Notes under the pieces: model-generated | Databases searched by the model: none | Told to the model about the DNA's origin: nothing | The model's input: the letters and a program-made list of their open reading frames with translations, nothing else | Shown here: piece by piece, positions 20,101 to 28,106 of the stretch | Layout: every line of letters begins with the position of its first letter | How positions within the stretch are numbered: position 1 is the first letter of the stretch | Made by a program: the position numbers and the translations under genes | Assembly: GCF_008042035.1 (NCBI RefSeq) | Contig: NZ_RDBL01000006.1 | Span: 791,741-855,740, forward strand | DNA length: 64,000 bases | Direction: 5' to 3' | Origin: Streptomyces sp. col6 | GTDB lineage: Bacteria; Actinomycetota; Actinomycetes; Streptomycetales; Streptomycetaceae

Positions 20101-21165
20101 ATGAACCGCGCCAGCCGCCTCACGGCCGCAGCCACGACCGGGCTCGCCCTGTTCGCCCTCGCCGCCTGCGGTACGACCGACGCCGACGACGTCACGGCCA
20201 GGAGCAGCGCCAGTGCCGCCCCCGCGTCCAAGAGCTGCGCCGACGACACCACGACCACGTCGACGAAGCCGGTCTCCCTCACGGACGGTGTCGGTCGGCA
20301 GGTGAAGCTCGACAAGCCCGCCCAGCGCATCGCCGTCCTGGAGTGGCAGCAGGTCGAGGACGCGCTGACCCTGTGTATCACCCCCGCCGCCGTCTCCGAC
20401 GCGAAGGGGTACAGCACCTGGGTCAGCGCGGAGAAGCTGCCCAGCGGTGTGACGGACATCGGCACCCGTGAGGAGCCCGACCTCGACACCCTGTACGCGG
20501 CCATGCCCGATCTCATCGTCGTGGAGGCGTTCGACGCCAAGGACGAGACGATCAAGAAGCTGGAGAAGAGGGGTGTCCCCGTGCTCGCCACGCGCGGCGC
20601 CAACCCGAAGGACCCGATCGGCAACATGCGCCAGGTCTTCAGCATGATCGGCGAGGCCACGGGCCGCACCGAGCGCGCCGACCAGGTCCTCAAGGAGTTC
20701 GACGCCCACCTCGCGAAGGCGAAGCAGCAGGTCACCGACGCCGACCTGCCGACGAAGGACTTCGTGTTCTTCGACGGCTGGCTGGAGGGCGGCAACCTCA
20801 CCGTCCGCCCCTACAGCGACGGCGCCCTCTTCACCGAACTGGGCAAGGAACTCGGCCTGAAGCCCGCGTGGACCAGCAGCGTCAACAAGAAGCACGGTGA
20901 CGGCGGGGTCGACCCCGCCTACGGCCTCGCGCAGACCGACGTCGAGGGACTTGTCGCGGTGGGCGACGCCAACCTCTTCTACGCCAACGACGAGGGCGCC
21001 GGCGGCTACGTCGCCGCGATCCGGAAGAACCCGATCTGGAAGAAGCTCCCGGCCGTCAAGGAAGGCCGCGCCCACGCGTTCCCGGCGCGCGTGTGGGGCG
21101 CGGGCGGTCCGCGCTCCAACGAGCAGGCGATCGACGCCTACGTCGACGTACTCGACCAGAAGTGA
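20101..21165 (+). CDS. Iron-siderophore ABC transporter substrate-binding lipoprotein
   Basis: 354 residues. The N-terminus MNRASRLTAAATTGLALFAL ends in the lipobox LAAC (Cys at ~23), so the mature protein is lipid-anchored outside the membrane. The FecB/BtuF-type fold is shown by RIAVLEWQQVEDALTLCI, PDLDTLYAAMPDLIVVEAF, and the C-terminal VWGAGGPRSNEQAIDAYVDVL. The last codon overlaps the permease start by 4 nt (GTGA), so the two are translationally coupled. The ligand is presumably a ferric siderophore; a heme or cobalamin ligand cannot be excluded. Confidence 0.92.
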   Translation: MNRASRLTAAATTGLALFALAACGTTDADDVTARSSASAAPASKSCADDTTTTSTKPVSLTDGVGRQVKLDKPAQRIAVLEWQQVEDALTLCITPAAVSDAKGYSTWVSAEKLPSGVTDIGTREEPDLDTLYAAMPDLIVVEAFDAKDETIKKLEKRGVPVLATRGANPKDPIGNMRQVFSMIGEATGRTERADQVLKEFDAHLAKAKQQVTDADLPTKDFVFFDGWLEGGNLTVRPYSDGALFTELGKELGLKPAWTSSVNKKHGDGGVDPAYGLAQTDVEGLVAVGDANLFYANDEGAGGYVAAIRKNPIWKKLPAVKEGRAHAFPARVWGAGGPRSNEQAIDAYVDVLDQK

Positions 21166-23258
21166 GCGCCGTACCCGCTGAGGGAGCGCCGCCGCGTCCA
21201 TTCAAGGAACGCGGTGGCGGCCCCGCCGGGGTGGCCGTCCTGGCGGCCCTCCTCGCCGCGACCGTCCTGGTGGGCCTGTGGCACCTGACCCAGGGCACCT
21301 CGGGCGTCGGCGTCGGCGACCTGGTGCGCCACCTCGCCGGACAGAAGGACAGCGCCGACGGCGCGCCGGTCGGCGAGATCCTCACCGGCTCCCGCCTGCC
21401 CCGCCTCTTCGCGGGCGTGGCGGTGGGCTTCGCCCTCGGCTGCGCCGGCACGCTGCTCCAGTCCGTCACGCACAACGCGCTGGCCTCGCCCGACACCCTC
21501 GCGGTCTCGGCCGGGTCCTACTTCGCCGTCTCGCTCGTCGCCGCCCTCGGCCTCACCGTCCCGCTGTGGGCCTCGGGCGTCGTCGCTTTCGCCGGCGGCC
21601 TGGCCGCGGCGGCGCTCGTGCTGCTCCTCGCGGGCCGGGCGGCAGGCACCTCGGGCACCCGCCTCATCCTCGCCGGATCGGCGATGGCGATGGCCCTGGA
21701 CTCCGCGACCGGGATGCTCCTCATCCTGTTCAAGCAGAACACCACCGGCCTCTACGCCTGGGGGAGCGGCTCGCTCTCGCAGCTCGACATCGACGCCTCG
21801 CTGCGCGCCGTCCCCCTCGTCGTCCTGGCACTCTGCGCCGCCCTGGCGCTGTCCCGGCGGCTGGACGTGATGAACCTGGGCGACGACACCGCCGCCACCC
21901 TCGGCGTCCCGATCCGGAGCACCCGGGTGTTCGCCGTGGTCTGCGCCGTCCTCCTGACCAGCACCTCGGTCACCCTCGCGGGTCCGCTGGCATTCGTCGG
22001 CCTCGGTGCCCCCGTCCTCGCCCGCCTGCTCGCCGGGCGAGTCCGCGCGCTGCGCCGCCACCTGCTCCTGATCCCCGCCGCCGGGCTGCTCGGCGCGCTG
22101 CTCATCCTGCTCGCGGACGCGGTCCTGCGCGCGGTGCAGGGGGCGGACGGGGCCGCCTACATCCCGACCGGGGTGCCGACCACGCTGCTCGGCTCCGTCG
22201 TGATCGTGGTCCTCGCGCTGCGGCTGCGCGACACGGGCCGGATCCAGCAGCCGCCACGGGCCCGGGTCGCCGCACGGTCCCGGCGCGCCTACCTCCTCGT
22301 GGTGACCGGCGCCGCGGTCCTGCTGGTCGCGGCGGCTGTCGTCGGCACCCTGGCGGGGAGCCTCTGGCTGAAGACCGGGGACGTCGCGCTCTGGATCCAG
22401 GGCACCGCCCCCGACCTGATCGGGGCGGCCCTCGACGACCGGGTGCCCCGGGTCACCGCGGCGATCGTCGCCGGCATGGCGCTCGGACTCGCCGGATGCG
22501 TCGTGCAGGGCACCGTACGCAACCCGCTCGCGGAGCCGGGGGTGCTCGGCATCACCGCGGGCGCCGGTCTCGGCGCGGCGGGCGTCGTCACCTCGGGGCT
22601 CGGCGGCGGACAGACGGTGCTCGTCGTGGTCGCCGTCGCGGCCGGGCTCGCCACCTTCGCGGTGATCGCCCTGCTGGCCTGGCGCGGGGGCTTCCTGCCC
22701 GACCGCTTCGTCCTCATCGGCATCGGCGTGGGGTACGGCCTCAGCTCGGTGACCACGTTCCTCCTGCTGCACGCCGACCCGTACAACACACCCCGCATCT
22801 TCACCTGGCTCTCCGGCACGACCTACGGCCGTACGTTCCCCGACGTCGTCCCCGTCGCCGTGGCCCTGGCGCTCGCGTTCCCCGTACTGCTCTCCATGCG
22901 CGAGCGGCTCGACCTGCTCGCCGTCGACGAGGACACCCCGCGCATCGTCGGCGTCAGGGTGGAGCGCACCCGCTTCGCCGCCCTGGCGATCGCCGCGGTG
23001 CTCGCCGCGCTCAGCGTGGTCGCCGTCGGGGTCGTCGGCTTCGTGGGACTGGTCGCCCCGCACCTCGCCCGTTCGCTGGTGGGCGCCCGGCAGGCGCGGG
23101 CGATCCCGGTCGCGATGCTGCTCGGCGGGCTGCTGGTGTGCGTGGCGGACGCGCTGGGCCGCACCGTCGCGGCCCCTTCCCAGGTGCCGGCGGGGCTGAT
23201 GATCGCGCTGGTCGGCGCGCCGTACTTCGTCTGGGTGCTCAAGCGGTCCCGCGCCTGA
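21162..23258 (+). CDS. Fused FecCD-type iron-siderophore ABC permease (two permease domains in one chain)
   Basis: 698 residues from the GTG overlapping the lipoprotein stop. Most Gram-positive systems use two separate FecC/FecD subunits; here both are fused, as in FhuB. Each half repeats the family block: TGSRLPRLFAGVAVGFALGC ... VTHNALASPDTLAVSAG in the N-half, and DRVPRVTAAIVAGMALGLAG ... TVRNPLAEPGVLGITAG in the C-half. The EAA-like ATPase contacts GDDTAATLGVPI and DEDTPRIVGVRV also occur once per half. About 20 hydrophobic helices. Confidence 0.93.
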   Translation: MSAVPAEGAPPRPFKERGGGPAGVAVLAALLAATVLVGLWHLTQGTSGVGVGDLVRHLAGQKDSADGAPVGEILTGSRLPRLFAGVAVGFALGCAGTLLQSVTHNALASPDTLAVSAGSYFAVSLVAALGLTVPLWASGVVAFAGGLAAAALVLLLAGRAAGTSGTRLILAGSAMAMALDSATGMLLILFKQNTTGLYAWGSGSLSQLDIDASLRAVPLVVLALCAALALSRRLDVMNLGDDTAATLGVPIRSTRVFAVVCAVLLTSTSVTLAGPLAFVGLGAPVLARLLAGRVRALRRHLLLIPAAGLLGALLILLADAVLRAVQGADGAAYIPTGVPTTLLGSVVIVVLALRLRDTGRIQQPPRARVAARSRRAYLLVVTGAAVLLVAAAVVGTLAGSLWLKTGDVALWIQGTAPDLIGAALDDRVPRVTAAIVAGMALGLAGCVVQGTVRNPLAEPGVLGITAGAGLGAAGVVTSGLGGGQTVLVVVAVAAGLATFAVIALLAWRGGFLPDRFVLIGIGVGYGLSSVTTFLLLHADPYNTPRIFTWLSGTTYGRTFPDVVPVAVALALAFPVLLSMRERLDLLAVDEDTPRIVGVRVERTRFAALAIAAVLAALSVVAVGVVGFVGLVAPHLARSLVGARQARAIPVAMLLGGLLVCVADALGRTVAAPSQVPAGLMIALVGAPYFVWVLKRSRA

Positions 23259-23302
23259 ATTCTCTGTCCCGTATCCCCTCGCCCCCGCAAGGAGCAGCCG
23301 TC

Positions 23303-24463
23303 ATGTCGTCCCAGCAGCAAGGGTCCGTCAACGGCGTCGTCGTGCCGTACGAGCCCGGCACCGCGCCGTCCCGGCTCGCAGACCCCGAGGTGGCGGAGCG
23401 CTGGCGTGCGGTCGACCGCACCGCCCACGCCCCGCACCTCGTGGCCGTCCCCGGTGACGGCGGGGACGGGGCGGGCGCCGCGCTCGTGACCGCCCGTCCG
23501 GACACGGCGTATCTGAAGATCGTCGACGCCGTCGGCGACGTACCGGCCGTCGTGGCGGCCGTCGTCGCCCACGCGCGCGCACGGGGGCTCGTCCAGCTGA
23601 AATGGGAAGGCTGGACGGTCACGCCCGAGGAGGCCGCCGCGGCGGGCTTCACCGCCCTGGAGCCTCCGCTCTCGGAGTCGGAGGGCGCGGCCGGACCGGC
23701 GACCGGTTACGTCCGCTGGCTGAACGACGGCGGGGCGACGGCGTCTGGGTACGACGGGGCGACGGCGTATCCGTACAACGGGGTGACGGCGCATCCGTAC
23801 GACGGGGCGACGGCGTATCCGTACGACGCGGTGACCGCGCCCCCGTACTACGGGCAGACCACCCACTTCAGCTGCGGCGCCGTCACCGCCCTCGTCGCCC
23901 AGGTGCACGCGGGCGTCCTGCCGCGCGAGGCGCTGGACCGCCGGGCCGAGCTGACGCTGTGGCGCGACGCGACCAACTTCATGGCGTGCGATCCCGTCGG
24001 CCTGGGCGTCGCCCTGCGCCGGTCCCGGCCGTCGTCCGGGGTCACGGTCCACCTCGACACGGACCGGCCGGTCATGCTCGACCACCTGCCCCCGGGCGAC
24101 CAGGAGTGGCGCGCGCTGCTCCAGCAGGTGTCCCGTACGGACGCCGAACGCGTCGGCGTCCCGGTCGACCCGGGCCACCTCCCGCTGAGCGCGGTCCGGG
24201 ACGCGATCGGCCGGCGGGAGCACGTGCTCCTGCTGCTCTCGCTCGCCGCGATGCAGGGCTTCGACGTACCGCACTGGGTGCTCTGCCACGGCCTGGTGCC
24301 GGGCGCGGTGGTCATCGACGACCCCTGGGCGAACGGGGCGACGGGGGACACCTGGGTCGACGCCCACCTCCTGCCGGTGCCGGACGCGTCGCTGGACGCG
24401 ATGTCGACGATGGAGCCGGGCGGTTTCCGCGGGGCCGTGACGATGCGGTCCGCCCACGAGTAA
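23303..24463 (+). CDS. C39-type peptidase family protein in the siderophore locus, with internal octapeptide repeats
   Basis: 386 residues; AAGGAG precedes the ATG by ~8 nt. Residues 1-140 form an alpha/beta region of unknown role (KIVDAVGDVPAVVAAVVAHARARG). Residues 144-183 are five tandem octapeptides of the type GATAYPYD. The papain-like C39 core follows: GQTTHFSCGAVTALVAQ (oxyanion Gln, nucleophile Cys191), VPHWVLCHGLVPG (catalytic His) and VVIDDPWANG (Asp). There is no signal peptide, membrane span or ABC module, so it is not a bacteriocin exporter protease. It sits 44 bp after the iron permease and 70 bp before a GNAT gene. Substrate unknown. Confidence 0.8.
   Translation: MSSQQQGSVNGVVVPYEPGTAPSRLADPEVAERWRAVDRTAHAPHLVAVPGDGGDGAGAALVTARPDTAYLKIVDAVGDVPAVVAAVVAHARARGLVQLKWEGWTVTPEEAAAAGFTALEPPLSESEGAAGPATGYVRWLNDGGATASGYDGATAYPYNGVTAHPYDGATAYPYDAVTAPPYYGQTTHFSCGAVTALVAQVHAGVLPREALDRRAELTLWRDATNFMACDPVGLGVALRRSRPSSGVTVHLDTDRPVMLDHLPPGDQEWRALLQQVSRTDAERVGVPVDPGHLPLSAVRDAIGRREHVLLLLSLAAMQGFDVPHWVLCHGLVPGAVVIDDPWANGATGDTWVDAHLLPVPDASLDAMSTMEPGGFRGAVTMRSAHE
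23732..23851 (+). repeat. Five tandem 24-bp repeats within the C39-like gene
   Basis: In-frame 24-nt units of the form GGGGCGACGGCG + TATCCGTACGAC, repeated five times with substitutions, encode GATASGYD/GATAYPYN/GVTAHPYD/GATAYPYD/AVTAPPYY. The third and fourth copies are the most alike. They form a Tyr/Pro-rich linker immediately before the catalytic cysteine region. Confidence 0.9.
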
Positions 24464-24533
24464 TCCGGTGCGTCCGGCGCGGGGCCGCCCGTACGCCGGC
24501 CCCCTTCCCAAACCCCTAGGAGAAACGGCAGTG

Positions 24534-25745
24534 ATGGAGATCCGTCCCACGACCGATGCGGACCTGGAGGTCTTCGTCGAGACCGTCCACACGGCCTTCG
24601 GGCAGTTCCCGGAGACCCCGGTCGGGGACGGCGGACGCTGGTGGTCGGCGCTGGAGATGGACCGGGGCCTGCTCGCCGTCGCACCGGACGGAAAGCCGGT
24701 GGGCACGGCTGCCGCGTACAGCTTCGACCTCACCCTGCCCGGCGGGACGACGGTCCCGGTCGCCGGAGTGACCGCCGTCGGCGTCGTGCCCTCGCACCGG
24801 CGTCGCGGCGTGCTCAGCGCGATGATGCGGCACCAGCTCGCGGAGGTGCGGGAGCGGGGCGAGTTCCTCTCCGTACTGCTGGCCTCGGAGGCGCAGATCT
24901 ACGGCAGGTTCGGCTACGGCCCCGCGACCTCCACGGCCCGTCTGACGGTGCCCCGCCACCGGGCGGCCTTCGCGGCTCCCCGGGCGGGCGGGGAGCACAC
25001 CGACCGCGGGTCGGTCGAGGTGCTGCGGCGGGCCGAGTGCGGCGAGATCCTCGAAGCGGTCTACGACCGGTACCGCCGCGCGCAGCCCGGCGCGCTGTCC
25101 CGGCCGCACCGCTGGTGGGACCTGGGCGCGGGCCAGCCGCCGGTCTCCAGGACCCCTCGCTACGTGGCCGTCCACCGGGACGCGGACGGCACGCCGGACG
25201 GGTACGCGAGCTACTCGACCGAGTCCGGCACCCTGACGGTGGATGAGACCATCGCTGTCGACGACGCGGCCTTCACGGCCCTGGCCCGCTACGCCCTCGG
25301 CCACGACCTGGTCTCCCAGGTCGTGTTCCGGCACGTCCTGCCCGAGCACCCGCTGCGCCGGCAGCTCGCGGACGTCCGGGCCGGCGAGGTCGGCGGCGTC
25401 ACCGACTGGCTCTGGGTGCGCCTGCTCGACGTACCGCGTGCGCTGGCGGCGCGCGGCTGGTCCACGGACGGCGAACTGGTGCTGGACGTGGACGACCCCT
25501 TCCTGGGCGAGCGCGGCCGCTACCTGCTGACGGCTCGCGACGGCAGGGCGGAGTGCGTCACCACGGACCGCCGCCCCGACCTGTCGCTGGACGTACGGGA
25601 CCTGGGGTCGCTCTACCTCGGCGGCACCCGCCCGAGCACCCTCGTACGGGCCGGACACATCCGGGCGCACGACCCGGCCGCCGCCGGCCGCGCGGACGCG
25701 CTGTTCGCGAGCGACCTCTCGCCGCACTGCCTGCACTGGTTCTGA
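24534..25745 (+). CDS. GNAT N-acetyltransferase, Eis-like
   Basis: 403 residues from MEIRPTTDADLEVFVETVHTAFG; a GTG immediately before it, 7 nt from AGGAGA, could add one residue. The N-terminal GNAT domain has the acetyl-CoA loop VGVVPSHRRRGVLSAMM (R/Q-x-x-G-x-G/A type) and EAQIYGRFGYGPAT. A second GNAT-like domain and a C-terminal sterol-carrier-like domain (VDDPFLGERGRYLLTARDG...) give the Eis architecture and length. Eis-type enzymes acetylate amines on aminoglycosides, peptides or lysines. It lies last in the siderophore/C39 run; whether it modifies the siderophore or the peptide substrate is unknown. Confidence 0.87.
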   Translation: MEIRPTTDADLEVFVETVHTAFGQFPETPVGDGGRWWSALEMDRGLLAVAPDGKPVGTAAAYSFDLTLPGGTTVPVAGVTAVGVVPSHRRRGVLSAMMRHQLAEVRERGEFLSVLLASEAQIYGRFGYGPATSTARLTVPRHRAAFAAPRAGGEHTDRGSVEVLRRAECGEILEAVYDRYRRAQPGALSRPHRWWDLGAGQPPVSRTPRYVAVHRDADGTPDGYASYSTESGTLTVDETIAVDDAAFTALARYALGHDLVSQVVFRHVLPEHPLRRQLADVRAGEVGGVTDWLWVRLLDVPRALAARGWSTDGELVLDVDDPFLGERGRYLLTARDGRAECVTTDRRPDLSLDVRDLGSLYLGGTRPSTLVRAGHIRAHDPAAAGRADALFASDLSPHCLHWF

Positions 25746-25746
25746 C

Positions 25747-25762
25747 CGAGGAGATCTCCTCG
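25747..25762. terminator. 16-bp perfect palindrome after the GNAT gene
   Basis: CGAGGAGATCTCCTCG follows the GNAT stop by one base and precedes ychF by ~100 nt. It could form the stem of a weak terminator or be a protein-binding palindrome; it has no U-tract. Confidence 0.4.
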
Positions 25763-25864
25763 CCCCTGTCCCTGTACCGTGATACGCGCACGTGGACGAT
25801 GGCACGCCTGGGCTGCCGTCGCGGCCGACCCCACCCTTCTTGATCCTGAGCGGACGTTTGTGGC

Positions 25865-26953
25865 ATGAGTACTAGTATCGGAATCGTCGGACTGCCGAAT
25901 GTCGGCAAGTCGACCCTGTTCAACGCCCTGACCAAGAACGACGTGCTGGCGGCCAACTACCCGTTCGCCACGATCGAGCCGAACGTCGGCGTGGTCGGCG
26001 TCCCGGACCGCCGTCTGGACGCCCTGGCGAAGATCTTCGGCTCCCAGAAGATCCTCCCGGCGACGGTGGACTTCGTGGACATCGCGGGCATCGTGCGCGG
26101 CGCGAGCGAGGGCGAGGGCCTGGGCAACAAGTTCCTCGCGAACATCCGCGAGTCGGACGCGATCTGCCAGGTCATCCGCGCGTTCAAGGACGAGAACGTC
26201 GTGCACGTCGACGGCAAGGTCTCACCCAAGGACGACATCGAGACGATCAACACGGAGCTGATCCTCGCGGATCTCCAGTCCGTCGAGAAGGCGGTCCCGC
26301 GCCTCCAGAAGGAATCCCGCCTCCAGAAGGAGAAGGTCGCGGTCCTCGCGGCGGTCGAGGAGGCCCAGAAGATCCTCGAAGCCGGCGACACCCTCTTCCA
26401 CGCGGGCATCACGGCCTCCACGGAGAAGGGCCGCCTCCTCCACGAGCTGCACCTCCTCACCACCAAGCCCTTCATCTACGTGTTCAACGTGGACGAGGAC
26501 GAGCTGGTCGACGAGGACTTCAAGAACGCACAGCGCGCCCTGGTCGCCCCCGCCGAGGCGATCTTCCTGAACGCCAAGATCGAGTCCGAGCTGATCGAGC
26601 TGGACGACGACGAGGCCCTGGAACTCCTCCAGTCCATGGGCCAGGAGGAACCCGGCCTCGCCACCCTGGGCCGCGTCGGCTTCGACACCCTGGGCCTCCA
26701 GACGTACCTGACGGCCGGCCCGAAGGAAACCCGCGCCTGGACCATCAAGAAGGGCGCCACGGCCCCCGAGGCGGCCGGTGTCATCCACACCGACTTCCAG
26801 AAGGGCTTCATCAAGGCGGAGATCATCTCCTTCGACGACCTGATCGAAACCGGCTCGGTAACCGAAGCCCGCGCAGCCGGCAAGGCCCGCATGGAGGGCA
26901 AGGAATACGTGATGCAGGACGGCGACGTGGTGGAGTTCCGCTTCAACGTGTAG
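25865..26953 (+). CDS. ychF: Redox-regulated ATPase YchF
   Basis: 362 residues, universal Obg-related ATPase linked to ribosomes and the oxidative-stress response. Motifs: G1 GLPNVGKST, G3 DIAGIVRGASEGEGLGNKFL, the NVDE-type G4 variant (FNVDEDE) typical of ATP-preferring YchF, and the C-terminal TGS domain (YLTAGPKETRAWTIKKGATAPEAAGVIHTDFQKGFIKAEI). The final eight codons plus stop (26930-26953) lie within a 27-bp sequence repeated at 42054-42080, marking the insertion point of the downstream island. The gene remains intact, as expected when an element brings its own copy of the gene's 3' end. Confidence 0.97.
   Translation: MSTSIGIVGLPNVGKSTLFNALTKNDVLAANYPFATIEPNVGVVGVPDRRLDALAKIFGSQKILPATVDFVDIAGIVRGASEGEGLGNKFLANIRESDAICQVIRAFKDENVVHVDGKVSPKDDIETINTELILADLQSVEKAVPRLQKESRLQKEKVAVLAAVEEAQKILEAGDTLFHAGITASTEKGRLLHELHLLTTKPFIYVFNVDEDELVDEDFKNAQRALVAPAEAIFLNAKIESELIELDDDEALELLQSMGQEEPGLATLGRVGFDTLGLQTYLTAGPKETRAWTIKKGATAPEAAGVIHTDFQKGFIKAEIISFDDLIETGSVTEARAAGKARMEGKEYVMQDGDVVEFRFNV
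26927..26953 (+). repeat. attL: left 27-bp direct repeat at the 3' end of ychF
   Basis: The 27 bp beginning GTGGTGGAG and ending with the ychF stop TAG are identical to 42054-42080; the flanking bases differ on both sides. The pair brackets 15.1 kb of accessory genes, the expected signature of site-specific insertion into a gene's 3' end. The crossover point within the repeat cannot be resolved. Confidence 0.88.
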
Positions 26954-27003
26954 TGGGCGACTTACCACCACGTCGCTGATCTGGCAAACGTGCAGCTCAG
27001 AGA

Positions 27004-27039
27004 GGGTCCGACTCTTCGGAGTCGGGCCCTTTATTTTTT
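27004..27039 (+). terminator. Intrinsic terminator after ychF, carried by the island
   Basis: GGGTCCGACTC (27004-27014), a TTCG tetraloop, and GAGTCGGGCCC (27019-27029) form an 11-bp stem with one G-T pair, followed by TTTATTTTTT. It is the most canonical U-tailed terminator in the window. A diverged counterpart follows the right repeat (42128-42161), so the island appears to have brought its own ychF terminator. Confidence 0.9.
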
Positions 27040-27042
27040 CCC

Positions 27043-27153
27043 GTGCTGGGATGGTGCTGGGATAGCTGACCCCTCGTCACCTGTCATCACCTCTGCTCAT
27101 CCCTACCGTGCTGGGATCGTGCTGGGATGGGATGGGGGTGCCCGTGCTGGGAT
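27043..27153 (+). repeat. Left cluster of GTGCTGGGAT decamers (candidate integrase arm sites)
   Basis: Exact copies of GTGCTGGGAT occur at 27043-27052, 27054-27063, 27108-27117, 27119-27128 and 27144-27153. Two pairs have an 11-bp period, about one DNA turn. A matching pair (one copy with a single mismatch) lies just inside the right repeat at 42004-42024. Position and phasing fit arm-type binding sites of a tyrosine recombinase. Confidence 0.7.
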
Positions 27154-27234
27154 TTGCGTGAGCGGGGCGCTGACCGAGCTTTGAAGGTAGTGCAGACGTG
27201 GCGCTTTTCCTACTCGTTTGACACAATCGGGGGT

Positions 27235-27519
27235 ATGGCTGAGGCGACGTACAGCATCGGGGAAGGGCCAGCGACGCGGGTGAGCTTGTCGCTGCCGGAG
27301 GGGACCGCGGAGGCGATCCGGGCTCGCGTGGGCAAGCGGGAGTTCTCCGCGTTCATCGCCGAGGCGGTCGAGCGTGAGCTGCGCGGGCAGGTCCTGGACG
27401 AGTACCTGGCGGACTACGAGAGCCGCAAGGGGCCCGTCTCCGAGCCGGCTCGTCAGCGGGCGCGGCAGGTCTTCGACGAGGTGTTCGCCGAGGAGGCCGA
27501 GTGGCCCGCCGCAGGCTGA
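27235..27519 (+). CDS. Antitoxin of a VapBC-like pair
   Basis: 94 residues (MAEATYSIGEGPATRVSLSLPEG). An N-terminal strand and helices (TRVSLSLPEGTAEAIRARVGKREFSAFIAEAVERELR) fit a ribbon-helix-helix DNA-binding dimer; the acidic C-terminal part (LADYESRKGPVSEPARQRARQVFDEVFAEEAEW) would wrap the toxin. It overlaps the toxin gene by 19 nt. CACAAT at 27222-27227, 7 nt before the ATG, could be the -10 box of a leaderless transcript. First gene of the island. RHH antitoxins normally repress their own operon. Confidence 0.82.
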   Translation: MAEATYSIGEGPATRVSLSLPEGTAEAIRARVGKREFSAFIAEAVERELRGQVLDEYLADYESRKGPVSEPARQRARQVFDEVFAEEAEWPAAG

Positions 27520-27914
27520 GTCACGAGGGGACGCTCGTCCTCGACAGCGAGGGACTCTCGAAGCTGCTCGCTGACGAAGAACAGGTGGTGGCTCTGATCG
27601 CTGAGGCGCGCTCGCGTGGCATGGAGGTCGTGATCAGTGCGCTCACCATCATCGAGGCCGTCCACGCCCGTACGAACAAGTCACGCCTGAACTGGGTGCT
27701 TTCCGGGCTGCGGGTCGTCCCGGTCGGTGACGAGGAGGCGAGGGCTGCCTCGAAGTTGCTGATGAATGCCGGATTGCACGGACACAAGTACGCGATCGAT
27801 GCGGCCGTCGCCGAGGCCGCGCTGCGACAGCACCGCCCCGTGGTCATGCTGACTTCCGATATTGACGACATGGCCAAGCTGTGCGGCGAGCGGGTCCGGC
27901 TCGTGGCGGTGTGA
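27501..27914 (+). CDS. PIN-domain ribonuclease toxin (VapC-like)
   Basis: 137 residues from the GTG inside the antitoxin's 3' end. The acidic PIN residues are visible: Asp in TLVLDSEGLSKLL (~15), Glu in LTIIEAVHA (~53), Asp in YAIDAAVAEAALRQ (~99) and Asp in VVMLTSDIDDMAKL (~119). PIN toxins cleave tRNA or rRNA in a metal-dependent way; the target is unknown. It may stabilise the island against loss. Confidence 0.86.
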   Translation: MARRRLSHEGTLVLDSEGLSKLLADEEQVVALIAEARSRGMEVVISALTIIEAVHARTNKSRLNWVLSGLRVVPVGDEEARAASKLLMNAGLHGHKYAIDAAVAEAALRQHRPVVMLTSDIDDMAKLCGERVRLVAV

Positions 27915-27930
27915 TGTCCCTTGGTCCGGC

Positions 27931-28074
27931 TCAGTAGGAGCGGGGTCCGTAGGGGCTCCAGTGACCGAGGAAGGGCTTGAGGTCGTCGCCGCTGAGTTTC
28001 GGCGGCGTGGGCAGTTTCGGCGCTGAGGCCGATTCGGCGAGGCTTTGGAGGTGTGCGTCCGCAACGCGAGCCAC
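27931..28074 (-). CDS. Possible short ORF or remnant, 47 residues
   Basis: A GTG-started frame reads VARVADAHLQSLAESASAP and ends DLKPFLGHWSPYGPRSY before TGA. Its composition looks more protein-like than neighbouring frames, but I recognise no family and see no ribosome site. It lies between the convergent toxin gene and the TIGR04141-like gene and may be the broken 3' end of a lost gene. Confidence 0.22.
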   Translation of the reverse strand: MARVADAHLQSLAESASAPKLPTPPKLSGDDLKPFLGHWSPYGPRSY

Positions 28075-28106
28075 GCCTCGACCTCGGTACGCTCCTGCCC
28101 AGGCGG

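Noticed and set aside
23732..23851. Tandem repeats considered as a CRISPR array
   Set aside because: The units are directly adjacent without spacers, in frame and inside a coding sequence; there are no cas genes nearby.
26927..27040. A tRNA gene as the insertion site
   Set aside because: No cloverleaf or T-loop sequence is present; the repeat is the ychF coding end and stop.
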